Assembly: GCA_018136815.1 (NCBI GenBank)
Contig: CM030931.1
Coordinates: forward strand, 7,634,812 to 7,698,811
Source of the DNA: Isochrysis galbana
Taxonomy: Eukaryota; Haptophyta; Isochrysidales; Isochrysidaceae
DNA: 64,000 bases
Direction of reading: 5' to 3'
In this document: positions 10,866-22,521 of the stretch, piece by piece
Numbering within the stretch: position 1 is the stretch's first letter
Layout of the letters: every line of letters starts with the position of its first letter
Notes under the pieces: generated by a model
What the model was told of the DNA's origin: nothing
What the model saw: the letters and a program-made list of their open reading frames with translations, nothing else
Databases searched by the model: none
Program-made: the position numbers and the translations under genes

Positions 10866-12379
10866 TCCAAGCTGCGGCTTTGATTTCCACAGCTGGGGGT
10901 TGTCGTTTGTCGCCCTAGATAGTCGAATCATAAGATCGTTTGTGGTTTGCGTGCGCGCAAGCTACAAGCTATCCTATGCGAGTGAGGGCCGTGAGGCGCG
11001 TCAAATCTCCCCCTCCCCGGGCGCCATCTCCATCTAGGTCGGCAAGATCGCTGCCTGAGCGTAACAAGGCTTGAAAGTTGAATTTGAGCAATCCGAGCCA
11101 AGAAACAAGAAAGGCGCCATTGATTGAATGCCCATTGCCATTCATTATTACTCATCGCTGGGACTGGAATATTATAGTGTTCACACCACATACTACGAAG
11201 GGACTGACGATGACGATGGACTCTCCACCTCCGCACCACGCCAGAGCTTGAGATCCCAGATAATGATTCATTAAAAGCTGACTGCCGGTCAAGACTGCGT
11301 GGACGTCGTATCACTAGAAAGACACCCTCAATCCGGAGGAGAGAGATATGAGATGGTACAGGAGAGGCTAGAAGATGCTACTGAATTTTCTCGTGGCCAT
11401 CGATGGAGCATGCACATACTTGCGCAAAGGACAGACAAGGTGTGTCCAACGCAGGATGAAGCGGATCTGACCGCTCATGCGGAAGCCATCCACGTGCGGT
11501 GAGTTCGTGCAGCTCGTGCACAAGCAGATAGCCATCCTTCGGTGAAGATGTTAGTATAATGGTCTCCCACACCTGGCCCGCTCCTCTCGAGTCCAAATGT
11601 TGCCGGCACACTAAGCAAGGCCGGCTCGAGCACCCGCCATTCAGCATGGACCGCATCGTGCATCCCTTTAAGGCCAGATGAATGCAATATTATGGGGGAG
11701 GGACACGTTCTGCGAGATACGTAGGCAGAGAATAGATTGCACATCAAGTGTGGCAACATCCAAGTGAGGAAGACTCCTTGAGACTCCTTCCGACACAACA
11801 GCTGAGTTGGTGATGCGCCCGATATATCGCCGTAACAGGGTCACAGCGCGCAGCCGTGCCAGGAATTTTGGTGGGGCGATAGGTTTGAGCGGCCGATGTC
11901 GTAGCAGGTGAGGCGCGGCGAGGGCTCGTCGCGTCGCACGACTCAAGTGATAGTAAGCTCAGCATGAGAGAACGCGTAGGACTCCTTGATCCGACACAGC
12001 CAACCACGAGCGGAAGCAATGTCCCAAGGCTCTGGAACGGCGGCGAGAAGAGTCTTGAGAGCGCGCAAAGTTGCAAGGAGCCGGCCAATAATTAGGAGAA
12101 TACAAAGTTGACACCAATTTTATCAACGTCCTACATGCCGTGTGGAAGCCGCAGAGTGCGAACACGTCGACCACAAATGAGTCTCGGACATGAAGGGGTT
12201 CCGACGGAGAAAATGGCGGCGCATCTTTCTAACAAGACAAAATAAATTGTGAGCACATCCAGAGCGCAATTCGGACCGGGAGGCGAGCCGTCGCGCTTCT
12301 TGTAGCGCAGGCGCCACTGTGGATGTATCGAGTCCGGAAATTGCAAGAGCGGATTTTCGAGGCATAATATGAGAATAGG

Positions 12380-13868
12380 CTATTTGTAGGACACGGAGAT
12401 GCCCAGCCGGTGTCGAACATCGTCATATAGGGCAAATTGCGCAGCGGTCACGCACGCAATCATCGCAAGACGCGGCCCGAGTCCCGCATAGCATTGGCGC
12501 AACCCCATCGACCTCATGTACTGTATCTGACATGTCGGGAAGGATGATGGGGGCTCAGCGTGCAAGCGTAGCGCACCCTCACTGGCGTTGCGGGCGGACA
12601 CACTCTGGCGTTGCGGGCGGCCACACTAGTGAGCTGGGGAAGCTGTTGTCTCGCCCTGATGCGGCCTTGACGCAATATCCCTTCCAATCAAGGCGCCCCT
12701 TGCTAAGAAAAGGACCCGTCCGACCCCCCCCCCCCCCACCTGCTGCCAAAGCCCAGAGGCAATGACGCATTCTACCAGCTGAGTTGTGGCAGTAGTTCCG
12801 CAGAGGCGGGTCAAAAGGACGTCCGCGGGCTGGGAGACGATCGCCGCTGCCGATCCCGCCGTCAGACCCGCAGATAATGAGACGAAGTGCGGGTCCGGCT
12901 CCTTGCCCCTGCTCGCAAGCCGAAGCAGGAACAAATTATTGAGTAGCGAATCCGGCCTTGTGTGTCCGGCCCAGCGCCTCTGCTGCAACGCTGAGGCTCG
13001 CGGTGCCGTGATGCTTGGGAACGCGCTGAATTTGCAGGAGGTCGCGACGACCAGGGCAGACGCCTCGCAAAGCGCAGCCACGGCTCACCTGGCTCGTCTG
13101 ATGCTCTGTGCTATCATTCCCGCAATGGCATCATAGCAGACGAGCTTCACCATGGTGTACGGCACTTGTCGCAGCGCGATTGGCGCAAAGCCGCGGTACA
13201 GCGCGCCGAAACCTTCGGCTTGTGAAATACAGCTCAGTGTACCTATCAGTCCTGCCCCGCCCATGCCCATCTGAATTCGCAACTTGGCTGCCGGCAGAAG
13301 GGTGAGGGCACCGGTGGTCAAATAGTCCTGGTGTTGGGCGGCACGCTCGCAGTGCGCTCAGACGAGAACATGAGGTGCGTAAAGGGCCGAGGAGGTGGCG
13401 GAGCGCACCTGTCTCAAGCGGGCATAGCAGCAGACACGCGCCCATCTCGGCAATGCCCGCTGCACCCAGCATGAGCGGCAGCCGCGCAGCGAGCGTAGCA
13501 GGCTCGTGCAGCTCGCCGTCGCGTGTCCAGAAGACCTTCCTTCCCAGCATCTTGAGTGCCTCGTAGCCCCCAAACTTGGCCGCGCCTTGCAGCCAGTACC
13601 CCACGGCCGTCGGCCTCAAGCCCTTCAGCAGCGCGATCGCCCCGTCCTCGCGCACGATCCGCACTGCCGCTCCGGCGGCGCTCTCAGCGCCCGTCTGCAC
13701 ACATGTCTTGATGTTGTCGAGCGGCACGACGAGCGAGTGGGTGACGGAGCACGAGATGGCGCCTGCGAGCCCTACCCGTGCCACGTACGATCCGGGTCCC
13801 ATCCGCCGCTCCTCGGCCGCCGCCGCAGCTGCGAGCAGCGCCGTCAGCCCGAGCCGCCACCGAGCCAT
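12380..13868 (-). CDS. Mitochondrial phosphate carrier (SLC25A3 type)
   Basis: Four exons: 13868-13409, 13287-13089, 12908-12740, 12526-12380. Phases 1, 2 and 0 are kept and give 324 aa, the usual carrier length. It imports phosphate (with H+) into the mitochondrial matrix for ATP synthesis. Three carrier repeats are visible: PLDNIK (49-54), PLETAK (150-155, split by the first intron) and QPADVLLTR in exon 3. Phosphate-carrier features rather than generic ones are WLQGAAKFGGYE, RQVPYTMVKLV, AAIVSQPAD and AGLGPRLAM. The ATG at 13868 is the only start in frame. A long C/G homopolymer region lies just upstream (13910-14030). The last exon ends 15 bases before another open minus-strand frame. Confidence 0.92.
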
Positions 13869-15717
13869 GGCTCGCGCGGCGAGGAGAGAGCAATTCGACG
13901 CCCCCCGCTTCCCTGCCCCCCCCCCCTCCCCCCTCCCCCCCTCCCCCTCCCGCCCCACTCCCCGGTCCCTGGTGCCCCCCCCCCCTCCCCCCCTTTCCCC
14001 CTTCAGGCGGCGGGGAGGAGGGGGGGGACCTCTCCCCGGTCAAATCGAATCCACGCCTCCCCGACACCCGCGCGCGCGGCGTGAGCCACTCCACTCTCCC
14101 CGTGTTCTCTCGTTATCTACACAGGAGTCCCTCGTGGAATTGAAGACAAGTTGCTCAAATGAACAGTAGTAGGTTGAACTCCTTAGTGCCGGAGCGCACC
14201 GAACCAGGTGCCTCTCGGCTCCGGTATCTTCAGTCTGCTTCACCCGCAGGCGAGGAGCCGCCGGGGGGGAGGGGAAGGGGGGGGGGGGGGGCGCACACAG
14301 AGGGGGAACCCACCATGCCGAGACACAAGGCGATGGCCTTTTATCACGAGGATAGGTGAAAATCGGAAGCACCTGTTTCGGTGCTTCGCTTTATGACGAA
14401 TTCAACGTGAAAAAGTGAAGAGGGGAAGGTGGCCAACGAGCCGATTTTACCATGGCTCCCTACCTCTGTCCCCCACCGCCCCCTGCGCCACCGCGCGAGG
14501 TGAGGGCGGCGACGCCTCGGCCGAAAATCACCTCTCACCTCGCTTTTTTCTCGTCTTTTGAGTCCAATATTCTTCGTAAAAGGTAGTGCGTTTTGTATTT
14601 AATTTCGGGGTGGTCGAGGGTCGAGGGGGGTAGTGAAAGCGAGTCTTTATGCCTGTTCGCCAAGGCCAAGAGCCAAGAGTTGTGCACAATCTGTAGTTCG
14701 CGGTGTGCTGTTTGCTGTTTGCTGTTTGTTGCCTCTTGGTTTGTAACTTCTAACTTCTAGTTTCGCCTGTTCGCTACGGCTATGGCTGTGGGGTGGAGTT
14801 TTAATAAGTGTCGCTGCGTTTAAGTTCGAAAACGCATATTGTGTATTGAAATTGTAATGTAGTCTTGTGGTCCGTCGGCTGGCGGAGGACGAGGGCGTCT
14901 TGCTATATTGCTTGCGTCGAGAGGCTAGAGGCTAGAGCTAGAGGCCCATCGGGAGTAAGTAGTAAGTAGGGAAAGGGAAAAGGGGAAAGGGGGGGGAATG
15001 GGGGAATGCGGAATGCATGAAGGATGAATGAAGTTGAAGGAGTTGTGATATTATATGTATATACTACTATTAGAATCATGTAAAATCACAAAATTACGTG
15101 GTTTGTGAGGATTTATTTTCGAGTTTTTTATTTTTCTCGTAAGGTTAAGCTTGCCTGTTCTTGTCTTCTTGTTCTGCTTGTGCGAGTACTTGGTAATTTC
15201 ACCCTTCTTCCATCCTCTGACTGATCCCACAGTGTCTAAGAAACTGAGTACTAAATACTAAATAGGTTGCAGGGGGTGGGTTCTGGGTTCTACAATATTC
15301 ACCTCAATAGCATGAAAACTCGAGGAGCACGAGTTGCGAGTTGGTAGGTGGACACCCTCTCGCTGCTTGTTGTTCCCCGAGCACCTTCCTCGGATCTTCC
15401 ACGTTTCACGATTCCCCGGCCTTTATCTATCTCATCGCCTGGGTTGGGGCGACCAACGATCGGTGGGAATGGAAAGCCCCAACAACCCCGCGGGCGGCCG
15501 ATGAAACGGCCACACAACGGAATATATGAATATATGATTCTATTGTCCTCCTGGTGGGGGCGAGAGAGGGCGAGCGCGCCCGCGGCGGAAGAGAGTGGCG
15601 GGCCGCGAAGAGATCAGAGAAGAAGAAGGGGGCCGAGGCTCAAGAAGAAGAAAACAGCAGAGGGAAGAGTGCAGCAGGCGTTGGGACGCGAGCGCCACCA
15701 GACCGCCCCTCTCTCTC

Positions 15718-15750
<33 letters not shown>

Positions 15751-16440
15751 CCCGAGAGTGGCTGTCATAACTCTCTCTCTCTCTCTCTCTCGAAGGGACG
15801 CCTACTTCCCATCTTCTTGTGCGCCTGATTAACCTAAACGGAGGGTGCACCCTTCCGTCTTCGCGCCGCTGCCAGGTACAGCGGATACTCTATTGTATTG
15901 TGTGTCCCAGGGCCGCGGCGACGATGGAGAGGGAAGTGTTTAGTTTTTGAGGGGATTGACGCGAATAGTTTGGAGGTTGGTGGTGAGGGCGACGGGGAGG
16001 AAGAGATGTTTGTGGTGTGGACGGAGCACGCGGAGGGAGCGAGCGATCGGGGTAGAGATGAAAGAAAGTGCAAAGTTTAGTGGAAGGAGAGGAAGAGGGG
16101 GGGGGGGATACACAGGGGGGAAGGATGGGAGCAGAGACGGCAGGAGAGAGGGGGAAGGAGAGTTTCAGGTAGAGTAGTAGAAGAGAGAGAGATAGGGAGA
16201 TGGGGAGAGAGAGGGGGGGGAGGCAGGGAGGGGGGGAGCGCGCGAGAGAGAGAGGGCGGCGGCAAGGGCCCCTCTCCCCCGTTCCTCTCCCCCCCCGGCC
16301 CCTTCCCCGCCCCCTCCAGCCAGAGGACGGTTGCAGAGGATTCACGAGCGGATCATCGCATCTATCACCCCGTCTCCTCCTCCTCCTCCTCCACTTCCCT
16401 TCCACGTCCGCCGCCTCCCCCTTTTCCCTTCTTCCTCCCG
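13869..16440. other. Divergent intergenic region between phosphate carrier and kinase
   Basis: C and G homopolymers occur at 13915-14030 and 14262-14291. An A/T-rich island lies at 15040-15130. Two (TC)n microsatellites lie at 15718-15747 and 15770-15791, with purine-rich sequence 16080-16260 next to the kinase start. No coding sequence recognised. Both flanking genes are transcribed away from it. Confidence 0.5.
15718..15791. repeat. (TC)n microsatellites
   Basis: Two uninterrupted CT/TC tracts of about 30 and 20 b are separated by CGCCCGAGAGTGGCTG. Confidence 0.95.
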
Positions 16441-19179
16441 ATGGGCCTCTCGACTGCGCCTGCCCAGCGCTCCTCTTTTGCTGAGCCGGGCTCACCCACC
16501 AAGCGGAAGGCCAGGCGCAAAAGCGCTTCCATGATGGATCTGTTGGGAGTGCGCGCTGTGCGCACGCCACGCCAGATGCGGCGCAAGGTCTCAGACGCCG
16601 CCAAGGGACAGGCGAGCAGCTTTGTTGTCGCGACAGACTACGACTACGAAGCGTGCACCTCCGAGGTCTACAGGGACACCTCGCCGCACGCGCGCAACGT
16701 GGGCAAGTGAGGACGCGGGCCGACTCTCACCACTCCTCGCACCCGCTCGATCCGATTGCCGCCGTACCCTCTCACTGGCCCATCAACCCCCTCCCTCTCC
16801 GCCTTGCGAACGCACCCATCCCTCGCGACCCTCGTGCGCCACAGGTACGCCAGCATCCGCGACAAGCTTGACATCGCCTACCACGGTATCTACACTTACG
16901 AGCGACAGATGCTGCAGGATCGGCTGATCGACGCGGTCATCGCGGCGGGCGACCGGCAGGCGCGCCCATGGCTCATCTACACGGCCGGCGCCATGGGAGC
17001 AGGCAAGTCGCACGTGGTCAACTGGATGTATGAGGGGGGCCACTTCCTGCTGCATCAAATTGTGCAGCTCGACGCTGACGTCTTCAAAACGGCGATGCCA
17101 GAGTGGGCTGGGTGAGCGCTTTGCCTTCGGCCACCAACGGCGCGAGCCGCAATGGGTAGCCACCGTCACATGGCGCGCCGGACAGCTTTTCCCCCCTCCG
17201 CAGACCGCGGCATAACATGGTGGCCGCCCTTCGTCCACATCCAGAGCCCCAAACGCCGCTCGCAATCAACCGTTCACAGGTACGTGGCGTACGACAAGTT
17301 TCACGCAGGCATGCGCACGCGTCGGGAGTCCGGCTACTTGGTGGAGATTGCCCAGGCGGCCGCCATGCTCGACCGCAAGCACGTGTGGGTCGACGGCTCC
17401 ATGCGAGATGGCGTCTGGTGTGCCCCTCCGCCCCCTCTTCCGCATTCCCTCTACCTTTCGTGCAAGCCTACACGTGCCTGTGAATGAGAGACAGCCTCGG
17501 GCACGTCGCACGGCCCGCCAGATGTCAGCGCAGTGACGTCCCGTGTTGTGCGTCCCCTCGGCACGCCACCGCATGCCTGCACTCCCACAGGTACAAGCAT
17601 TTCTTCCGCTCCATCCGCAACAAGTACCCAGCTTACAGAATCGCCATCCTCTACGTGAAGGCCCGCATTGACGCAGTCTTCGAGCGCGTGCGCAAGCGGG
17701 GAGAGGAGACCGGTCGGTGCATCCCCGACGCGGAGGTACGCGCAAGTTGCATGTGATATGAGAACTCGGTCCGTTTGGCACTCTGTGCTGAATTGCCATG
17801 CTTATGCTGGTAGAGAGCGAGCGAGCGCGAAGGGGTGGGATCCTTTCACATGCATTGACATGACCCGCCTCTGTGCAGGTCTTGGACTCGGTTCGGCGTG
17901 TGCCCAAGTCCGTCAATTCATTATGCCCGTACGTCGAGTTTTTCGTCGAGATTGAAAACTCGAGTGACGTACCCGAAATCAAGAGGTGAGCACGTGCTTG
18001 AACTCGTGTGAACTTGGCACAACCGGGCGGGGAACCTTACACCCGTGAAACTGTTCGGTTCGCACAGCGCCTTCCATATGGCTCGGCCATATCGAGATTC
18101 ACTCCGCCAACGCCAAACCCATAATAGGTATTCTGATTCCGAGCAATGCTATCGAGTCAATGACGGGCACGATCACTGGCACGAAATTCGCGAGCGATTT
18201 GCCAGTGTCCCAACGCCAATCGACAGTCCGGTTGGAAGGTGGTGCTCAGCCCCAAGGGGAGCACTGGCTATGCAGGGACTTGAGAGGGAGGGCGGTGGAA
18301 GCGCGGGAAGCGCGACAGCATTGATCGCCGCCAGACCTGTTCACTTCACACCTACAAGCAGGCTCACCCTTGCATTCTTCCCCTGCGCCCACCTACAGTA
18401 TGAGTATCGATAGCACTTTGAGCGAAATGCAATGCTCCTCCTCTGGGAGCTATTCAGACGTGTTCAAGGTTGGCAGCATAGATGGACACGTCTCAGACCC
18501 TTTCGCCTGCGGGTCTTCCCATGACAGTACGGTGGGCGAGCTCAGCATTGATTTGGGCTTGCGGACCGGCAGCCCTCTTGGCCATGTGGGTGGCGACTCC
18601 ACAGCCGGTGGCGGCTTGCACATTACAAGAGGCGCTTCCAACTCGTACTTTGCACCACCAAGATTCAGGCGGTCTGAATCTGCGGAGATCGAGCGCGAGC
18701 GCACGGGTATATCCTTCTTTACTTCACGATTCCAGAGGCGAGCAAACACCTGGCGCAATGTGAGAAACGTCATTTCGGTCTTGCGCGTGATGCAAGGCCC
18801 CAACATGCAGGGAATTGCAGAGGCAGCATGCGAGGAAACGTCGGGCGATTCCCACGGCGACACCACGGTCACTAAACCTGCCACTCATTCACCCGAAGTG
18901 AAAGTGGCTGTGTCACCGCGTGATCAGCAGGGCCTGCAGATCACATCCGATGTGCAACCGTTGGTCCCGCCGGGATTCCCACGGTCAGATTCACCGAATG
19001 ACGACTCGCCGCCGAGCCAACCCGGGACGGAGGCCGTGACGCATTCGGTCGTGGTGTCGGGTGGCGGCATACGATCGCGAGCACCTCGGCTTGCTGTGAG
19101 CGTGCCTATTTTGCACGCTACTGCAATTGGCGCGTGCCTGCTCTTCCTCTTGGCCATCGGGGCCCTGCTTGTCCTATAG
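16441..19179 (+). CDS. Zeta-type P-loop kinase with C-terminal membrane anchor
   Basis: Seven exons: 16441-16706, 16845-17111, 17280-17417, 17591-17735, 17879-17985, 18068-18238, 18399-19179. Phase is conserved at all six junctions, giving 624 aa. Residues about 130-310 form a zeta/UDP-GlcNAc-kinase-like P-loop domain: Walker A GAMGAGKS (137-144), an acidic QLDADVF strand, a helix with TRRESG, the VWVDGSM strand, and RVRKRGEETGR, which matches the family's R-x-x-TGR lid. It should phosphorylate a small substrate; which one is unknown. The remaining half is Ser/Thr-rich and apparently disordered, then a C-terminal hydrophobic segment (about 604-624, ACLLFLLAIGALLVL) that ends the protein, as in tail-anchored membrane proteins. 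The gene is intact with regular introns, so it is a resident gene and not a plasmid toxin remnant. The stop codon sits in a 68-bp tandem duplication. Confidence 0.88.
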
Positions 19180-19281
19180 AATCAACGAGCGTCGGCACAA
19201 AGCTCAAACGCGTCCTCTTGGGCATTGGGGCCCTGCTTGTCCTACAGAATCAACGAGCGTCGGCACAAAGCTCAAACGCAT
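19146..19281 (+). repeat. 68-bp tandem duplication across a stop codon
   Basis: Units 19146-19213 and 19214-19281 are nearly identical. The first contains the kinase stop (TAG, 19177-19179); the second has CAG at the matching place. The unit encodes the end of the membrane anchor. Confidence 0.92.
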
Positions 19282-19924
19282 CCATTGGGTGGGCTTATAC
19301 ACCTGCTTCTCGGTGCACTGCCGCTCAGTTGCTCTCCACGCCACACGACTCGATCGCCTCCTCTTTATTCGCTTCATTTAGCATAGATTGGTCTCACACC
19401 GTTACCTTGTTAGAAATGCCGTTGCCGTCATGTGCCGTTGTACTGATGATTAGGGAAAGCTTGTCTGCGATTCAGTGCAGGTCTCAAGGTAGTTCTTCAG
19501 TCACCGGTCATGGCATTCAATTGATTTCAATAGTCAACGGCAAGGTTGTTTAATAAAGACCGAAGTGAAGGTTTAATAAAGCGATCGAAATAGTCAACAA
19601 TTACAATTAGTCAAGATTTTGTTGGTAGTGGGGGACGGTAAAACTATTGTTATAGTTTGAAAAAAAACCTTTTAATATTCTCGCCTCACTCGTGGCATTG
19701 GAAGACGCTCTCGAAGCCACGCCCTTTCTCTTCCCACTCCCCCACTCCCTGCCTTGCGGCAACTCCCCTCGTGCTCTACTTAGGGGCCCGGGTCGTGCGG
19801 GGGGTTCGAGCTAAGCGGGGTGCACCTGTCCCCAACAGTAAGTTCTCACTTTCCTCCTGTTCTGTTGAGTGACCTGTCTATATAGAAAGTGTTGCAGTTC
19901 AACTATCGTTAAAACGATAGGGTC

Positions 19925-20479
19925 ATGGAGCGCGCCACGCTCCCCTCTCCTCTCTCCTCCCACCCCACCGCGCCGGCCGACCAGGATATGCTGGACGCCG
20001 CGCAGCCGCAGCAGCCACCTCCCAGGGCCACGCCAACCCAGGTACCCGCGAGCCGCAACCTGATCCGAGCCCACAACACCACAAGGACTGAACACACCCC
20101 AACACCACACAACCCCTCAACACAACTCTGCCAGCACAGCCAACCACACGCACACCCAAGGCCACAGAGCCAGAACTCCCATAGGGAAAGCCTTCGGGCT
20201 GGGCCCCTACAAAGCCGCGGCACTGTCCGCGTACGCAAGTACGTGGCGCAGTCCCGGCCGGTCAGCCAGACCACCATCAAAACTTCTCTGGAGCCATGCA
20301 GCATCCGCTGCTGGACCCAGCAGCTAGACAACAATACGCATGCACGCATGGCGAAAGCACCGAACGAAGCACCGCACACCTGTCAAGACACAGCCGAGCG
20401 CGACAGGCGCAGGCAGGACGGCACACAAGAGGCCCACGGGCACCAAAGACCTCATCAGCACACACACCAAAACTACTAA
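19925..20479 (+). CDS. LINE-I first reading frame (Pro/Gln/His-rich, unknown)
   Basis: 184 aa starting MERATLPSPLSS, low in hydrophobics and rich in Pro, Thr, His and Gln. No domain recognised. Its start matches the first codons of the LINE-II frame at 24409. It overlaps the next frame by 184 bases in a different phase, so the two may be expressed by frameshifting or re-initiation, or may once have been one frame. Confidence 0.5.
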   Translation: MERATLPSPLSSHPTAPADQDMLDAAQPQQPPPRATPTQVPASRNLIRAHNTTRTEHTPTPHNPSTQLCQHSQPHAHPRPQSQNSHRESLRAGPLQSRGTVRVRKYVAQSRPVSQTTIKTSLEPCSIRCWTQQLDNNTHARMAKAPNEAPHTCQDTAERDRRRQDGTQEAHGHQRPHQHTHQNY

Positions 20480-22521
20480 AGACAGAAACACAACAAAGGT
20501 TGGAAGCCTTGGCAATCGACAAGGCGACAAGGCCCCTTGGGAGCCCCGCCTCTGGACAACCACCGTGCACGATGCCCAGCCATACGCCAGAGAGGCTGAC
20601 CCGATACCCCCCGGCTTGCAAAACGCAGACGAACCCCCAAGGGGAGGATGAGCACGACAACGAACAAGAATACGAGGACGACTACTCGCAAATCATTATG
20701 ACCTTCACCTCCACGGACCGTGGGCTCAAGATCAAGGACGAGGAGGCGTTCAGCGCCATTGTGGCACACCTCAACAAGCTCGAGGGCGTGGACCTCGAGC
20801 CCGAATTCCTGGCCAAGAGCTCGTCCGGGCCATGGGAAATCTTAGTCTCGGCGGACTGTGCACGCCAATACAAAAGCAAGTTCAAGGACCAGGGAGTTTT
20901 TGCGTTCAATGAGGTAAAATACCCGATGGTCGTCAAATTTCAAACTTTCGACGACAAAGCGAAGGAGCTCCCTCAAGCCTCATCGAGGTCAATGGCTAGC
21001 GCATTCAAGGATGTGACCGCGCACCTCGTGGTAAGGAACTACAAATTTGAAATGAAAGACTACGTCACGATTAACTCGCTAGCGAAGGCACTCGAGCACC
21101 AAGGCTTCATCTTCCTTAAAGGCAACCAAGAGCGCACCAAGGTGCTCACCAAGGAAGGCATCATCGTAACTCAAGGCAAAAAAGAAGTGTATCACTGCTA
21201 CGTTGCTCCAAGATCGGGCAACTTTTCGACGTTCGACTTCCCGCGCAAAATACTACTCAACGTGAATGGCAACCCATACCCGCTCGACTACACACTCCGC
21301 GACTGCAAGGAACTCGGAGGAGACATGAAAAACATGAGCATCCACGCCGGCCCGAAGGGCTGCAAAGGATACGCCAGGGCATACGCGACGGCCTTCCACC
21401 CCAACCTCCGCATTTGCGAATGCCAAGAGGAACGCCAAGCGCGCCTCGAACGTGAGCAGGCACGCCGCGCGGCACCCCCGAAGCGCACCCTCCACGAGGT
21501 GATCGCACCAGAGAGCAAGGGTGCGTGCACGAGGTTCCCGATGGGCAAATGCCCCATGAACGTCAAAGGAAAGCGTTGCAACCGCTCGCATAGCCTTGAA
21601 GAGGCATGGCGAGGCGAAACATGCACCATCTCGTGCGCATTCCCCCGCATCGACGACATGCCACCGGCCAAGCGCCCAAAGAGTGGCAAATGCGCCCTAG
21701 GCGGAGGATGCCAATACCTTCACAAGTGCGCGGCGCACTCCCGAAGCCCTCCACGGCCCAACAGCATAAGGCGCGCTCATATAACTTTCGATTCGACGCT
21801 TGGCTACCCAGGTGAGGGACCGGTGTCGGTAGTCACGTACAACATAAACGGCACCAGCAACGGCGCACTCGGTTCGGTTCTAGCCCAAGCGCGCAAAGCT
21901 AAGGTGGACATTCTGCTCCTTCAAGAGCTACACGCGTACGCAGACGGCAGACACTCACGAGCCTGCATGACCGCCAAGGCGCTGGGGTGGCACATGGTAC
22001 ATGCGCCAGCTAACCCAGCCGACCCGGCGAGTGGGGTAGGAATCGCGATACGTGACAACTCCCCAAGAGTGAAACTCCTACCGGACACGGCGGAGACACT
22101 CATAGACGGTAGATGTTTGAGAGTAAAATGCATCATAGATTCAAAAGAGATAGAACTAGTATCAATCTATCTTAGTGCCTCGCCAGCGGAAAGAGCGGCG
22201 CAAATCGACATACTCAGAGATAGCCCGCTGGGCCGTGACCAAGACTCTCTGATGGGAGGGGACTTCAATTGCGTCGAAAACGTAGAGCTGGACACCAAAA
22301 GTAGCGACGACAATTACAGCTACGGAAACGCGCACGGCTCCAGATGGAGGGCGGCGATAAACACGATGGGATACATTGACGCCCACCGGCTAGTAAACGG
22401 CTTTACGCGCAGCGGCTTCACGAGGCTATCGGGAACCACCCACACACGAATAGTAGGGATAGAATATATGGTAAAGAACGCCTCGGGGACGGGCTCGGCG
22501 CCAAACCAATCAAACAACTGA
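20296..22521 (+). CDS. LINE-I main frame: CCCH fingers + apurinic-type endonuclease
   Basis: 741 aa from the ATG at 20296. Residues about 405-480 hold a CCCH finger (C-x7-C-x8-C-x3-H in the segment GACTRFPMGKC...NRSH) and a second C-x5-C-x3-H motif. From about residue 510 to the end is an EEP endonuclease of the LINE type: VTYNINGT, LLLQELHA with the catalytic Glu, SIYLSASPAERAAQ, and MGGDFNCV with Asp/Asn. The last conserved block (SRIDRxY in active enzymes) is degenerate here (TRIVGIEYM) and the frame stops 20 codons later, where a reverse transcriptase would normally follow. The nuclease nicks target DNA to prime reverse transcription. With this end block altered, activity is doubtful. About 210 residues in the middle, before the fingers, are of unknown fold. 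Confidence 0.85.
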   Translation: MQHPLLDPAARQQYACTHGESTERSTAHLSRHSRARQAQAGRHTRGPRAPKTSSAHTPKLLKTETQQRLEALAIDKATRPLGSPASGQPPCTMPSHTPERLTRYPPACKTQTNPQGEDEHDNEQEYEDDYSQIIMTFTSTDRGLKIKDEEAFSAIVAHLNKLEGVDLEPEFLAKSSSGPWEILVSADCARQYKSKFKDQGVFAFNEVKYPMVVKFQTFDDKAKELPQASSRSMASAFKDVTAHLVVRNYKFEMKDYVTINSLAKALEHQGFIFLKGNQERTKVLTKEGIIVTQGKKEVYHCYVAPRSGNFSTFDFPRKILLNVNGNPYPLDYTLRDCKELGGDMKNMSIHAGPKGCKGYARAYATAFHPNLRICECQEERQARLEREQARRAAPPKRTLHEVIAPESKGACTRFPMGKCPMNVKGKRCNRSHSLEEAWRGETCTISCAFPRIDDMPPAKRPKSGKCALGGGCQYLHKCAAHSRSPPRPNSIRRAHITFDSTLGYPGEGPVSVVTYNINGTSNGALGSVLAQARKAKVDILLLQELHAYADGRHSRACMTAKALGWHMVHAPANPADPASGVGIAIRDNSPRVKLLPDTAETLIDGRCLRVKCIIDSKEIELVSIYLSASPAERAAQIDILRDSPLGRDQDSLMGGDFNCVENVELDTKSSDDNYSYGNAHGSRWRAAINTMGYIDAHRLVNGFTRSGFTRLSGTTHTRIVGIEYMVKNASGTGSAPNQSNN

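Larger units (their letters stand above)
9867..12379. other. Intergenic with hairpin, tandem repeats and protein-like remnants
   Basis: This holds the 28-bp hairpin (10015-10096), a tRNA-like stretch (10384-10450), two tandem arrays (10465-10620 and 10773-10865), and from about 11660 to 12365 minus-strand frames with protein-like composition (for example an ATG at 12365 and a segment ending HAELTIT before a TGA near 11949). I could not join the last into a convincing gene. It may be a decayed or multi-exon gene directly 3' of the phosphate carrier. Confidence 0.35.

Noticed and set aside
13506-14169. Plus-strand frames over the phosphate carrier 5' region
   Set aside because: Antisense shadows of the carrier exon plus proline runs from C-rich sequence.
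16441-19179. Bacterial toxin-antitoxin remnant
   Set aside because: Seven in-phase exons, a eukaryotic disordered region and a tail anchor show a resident host gene. No antitoxin-like frame is nearby.
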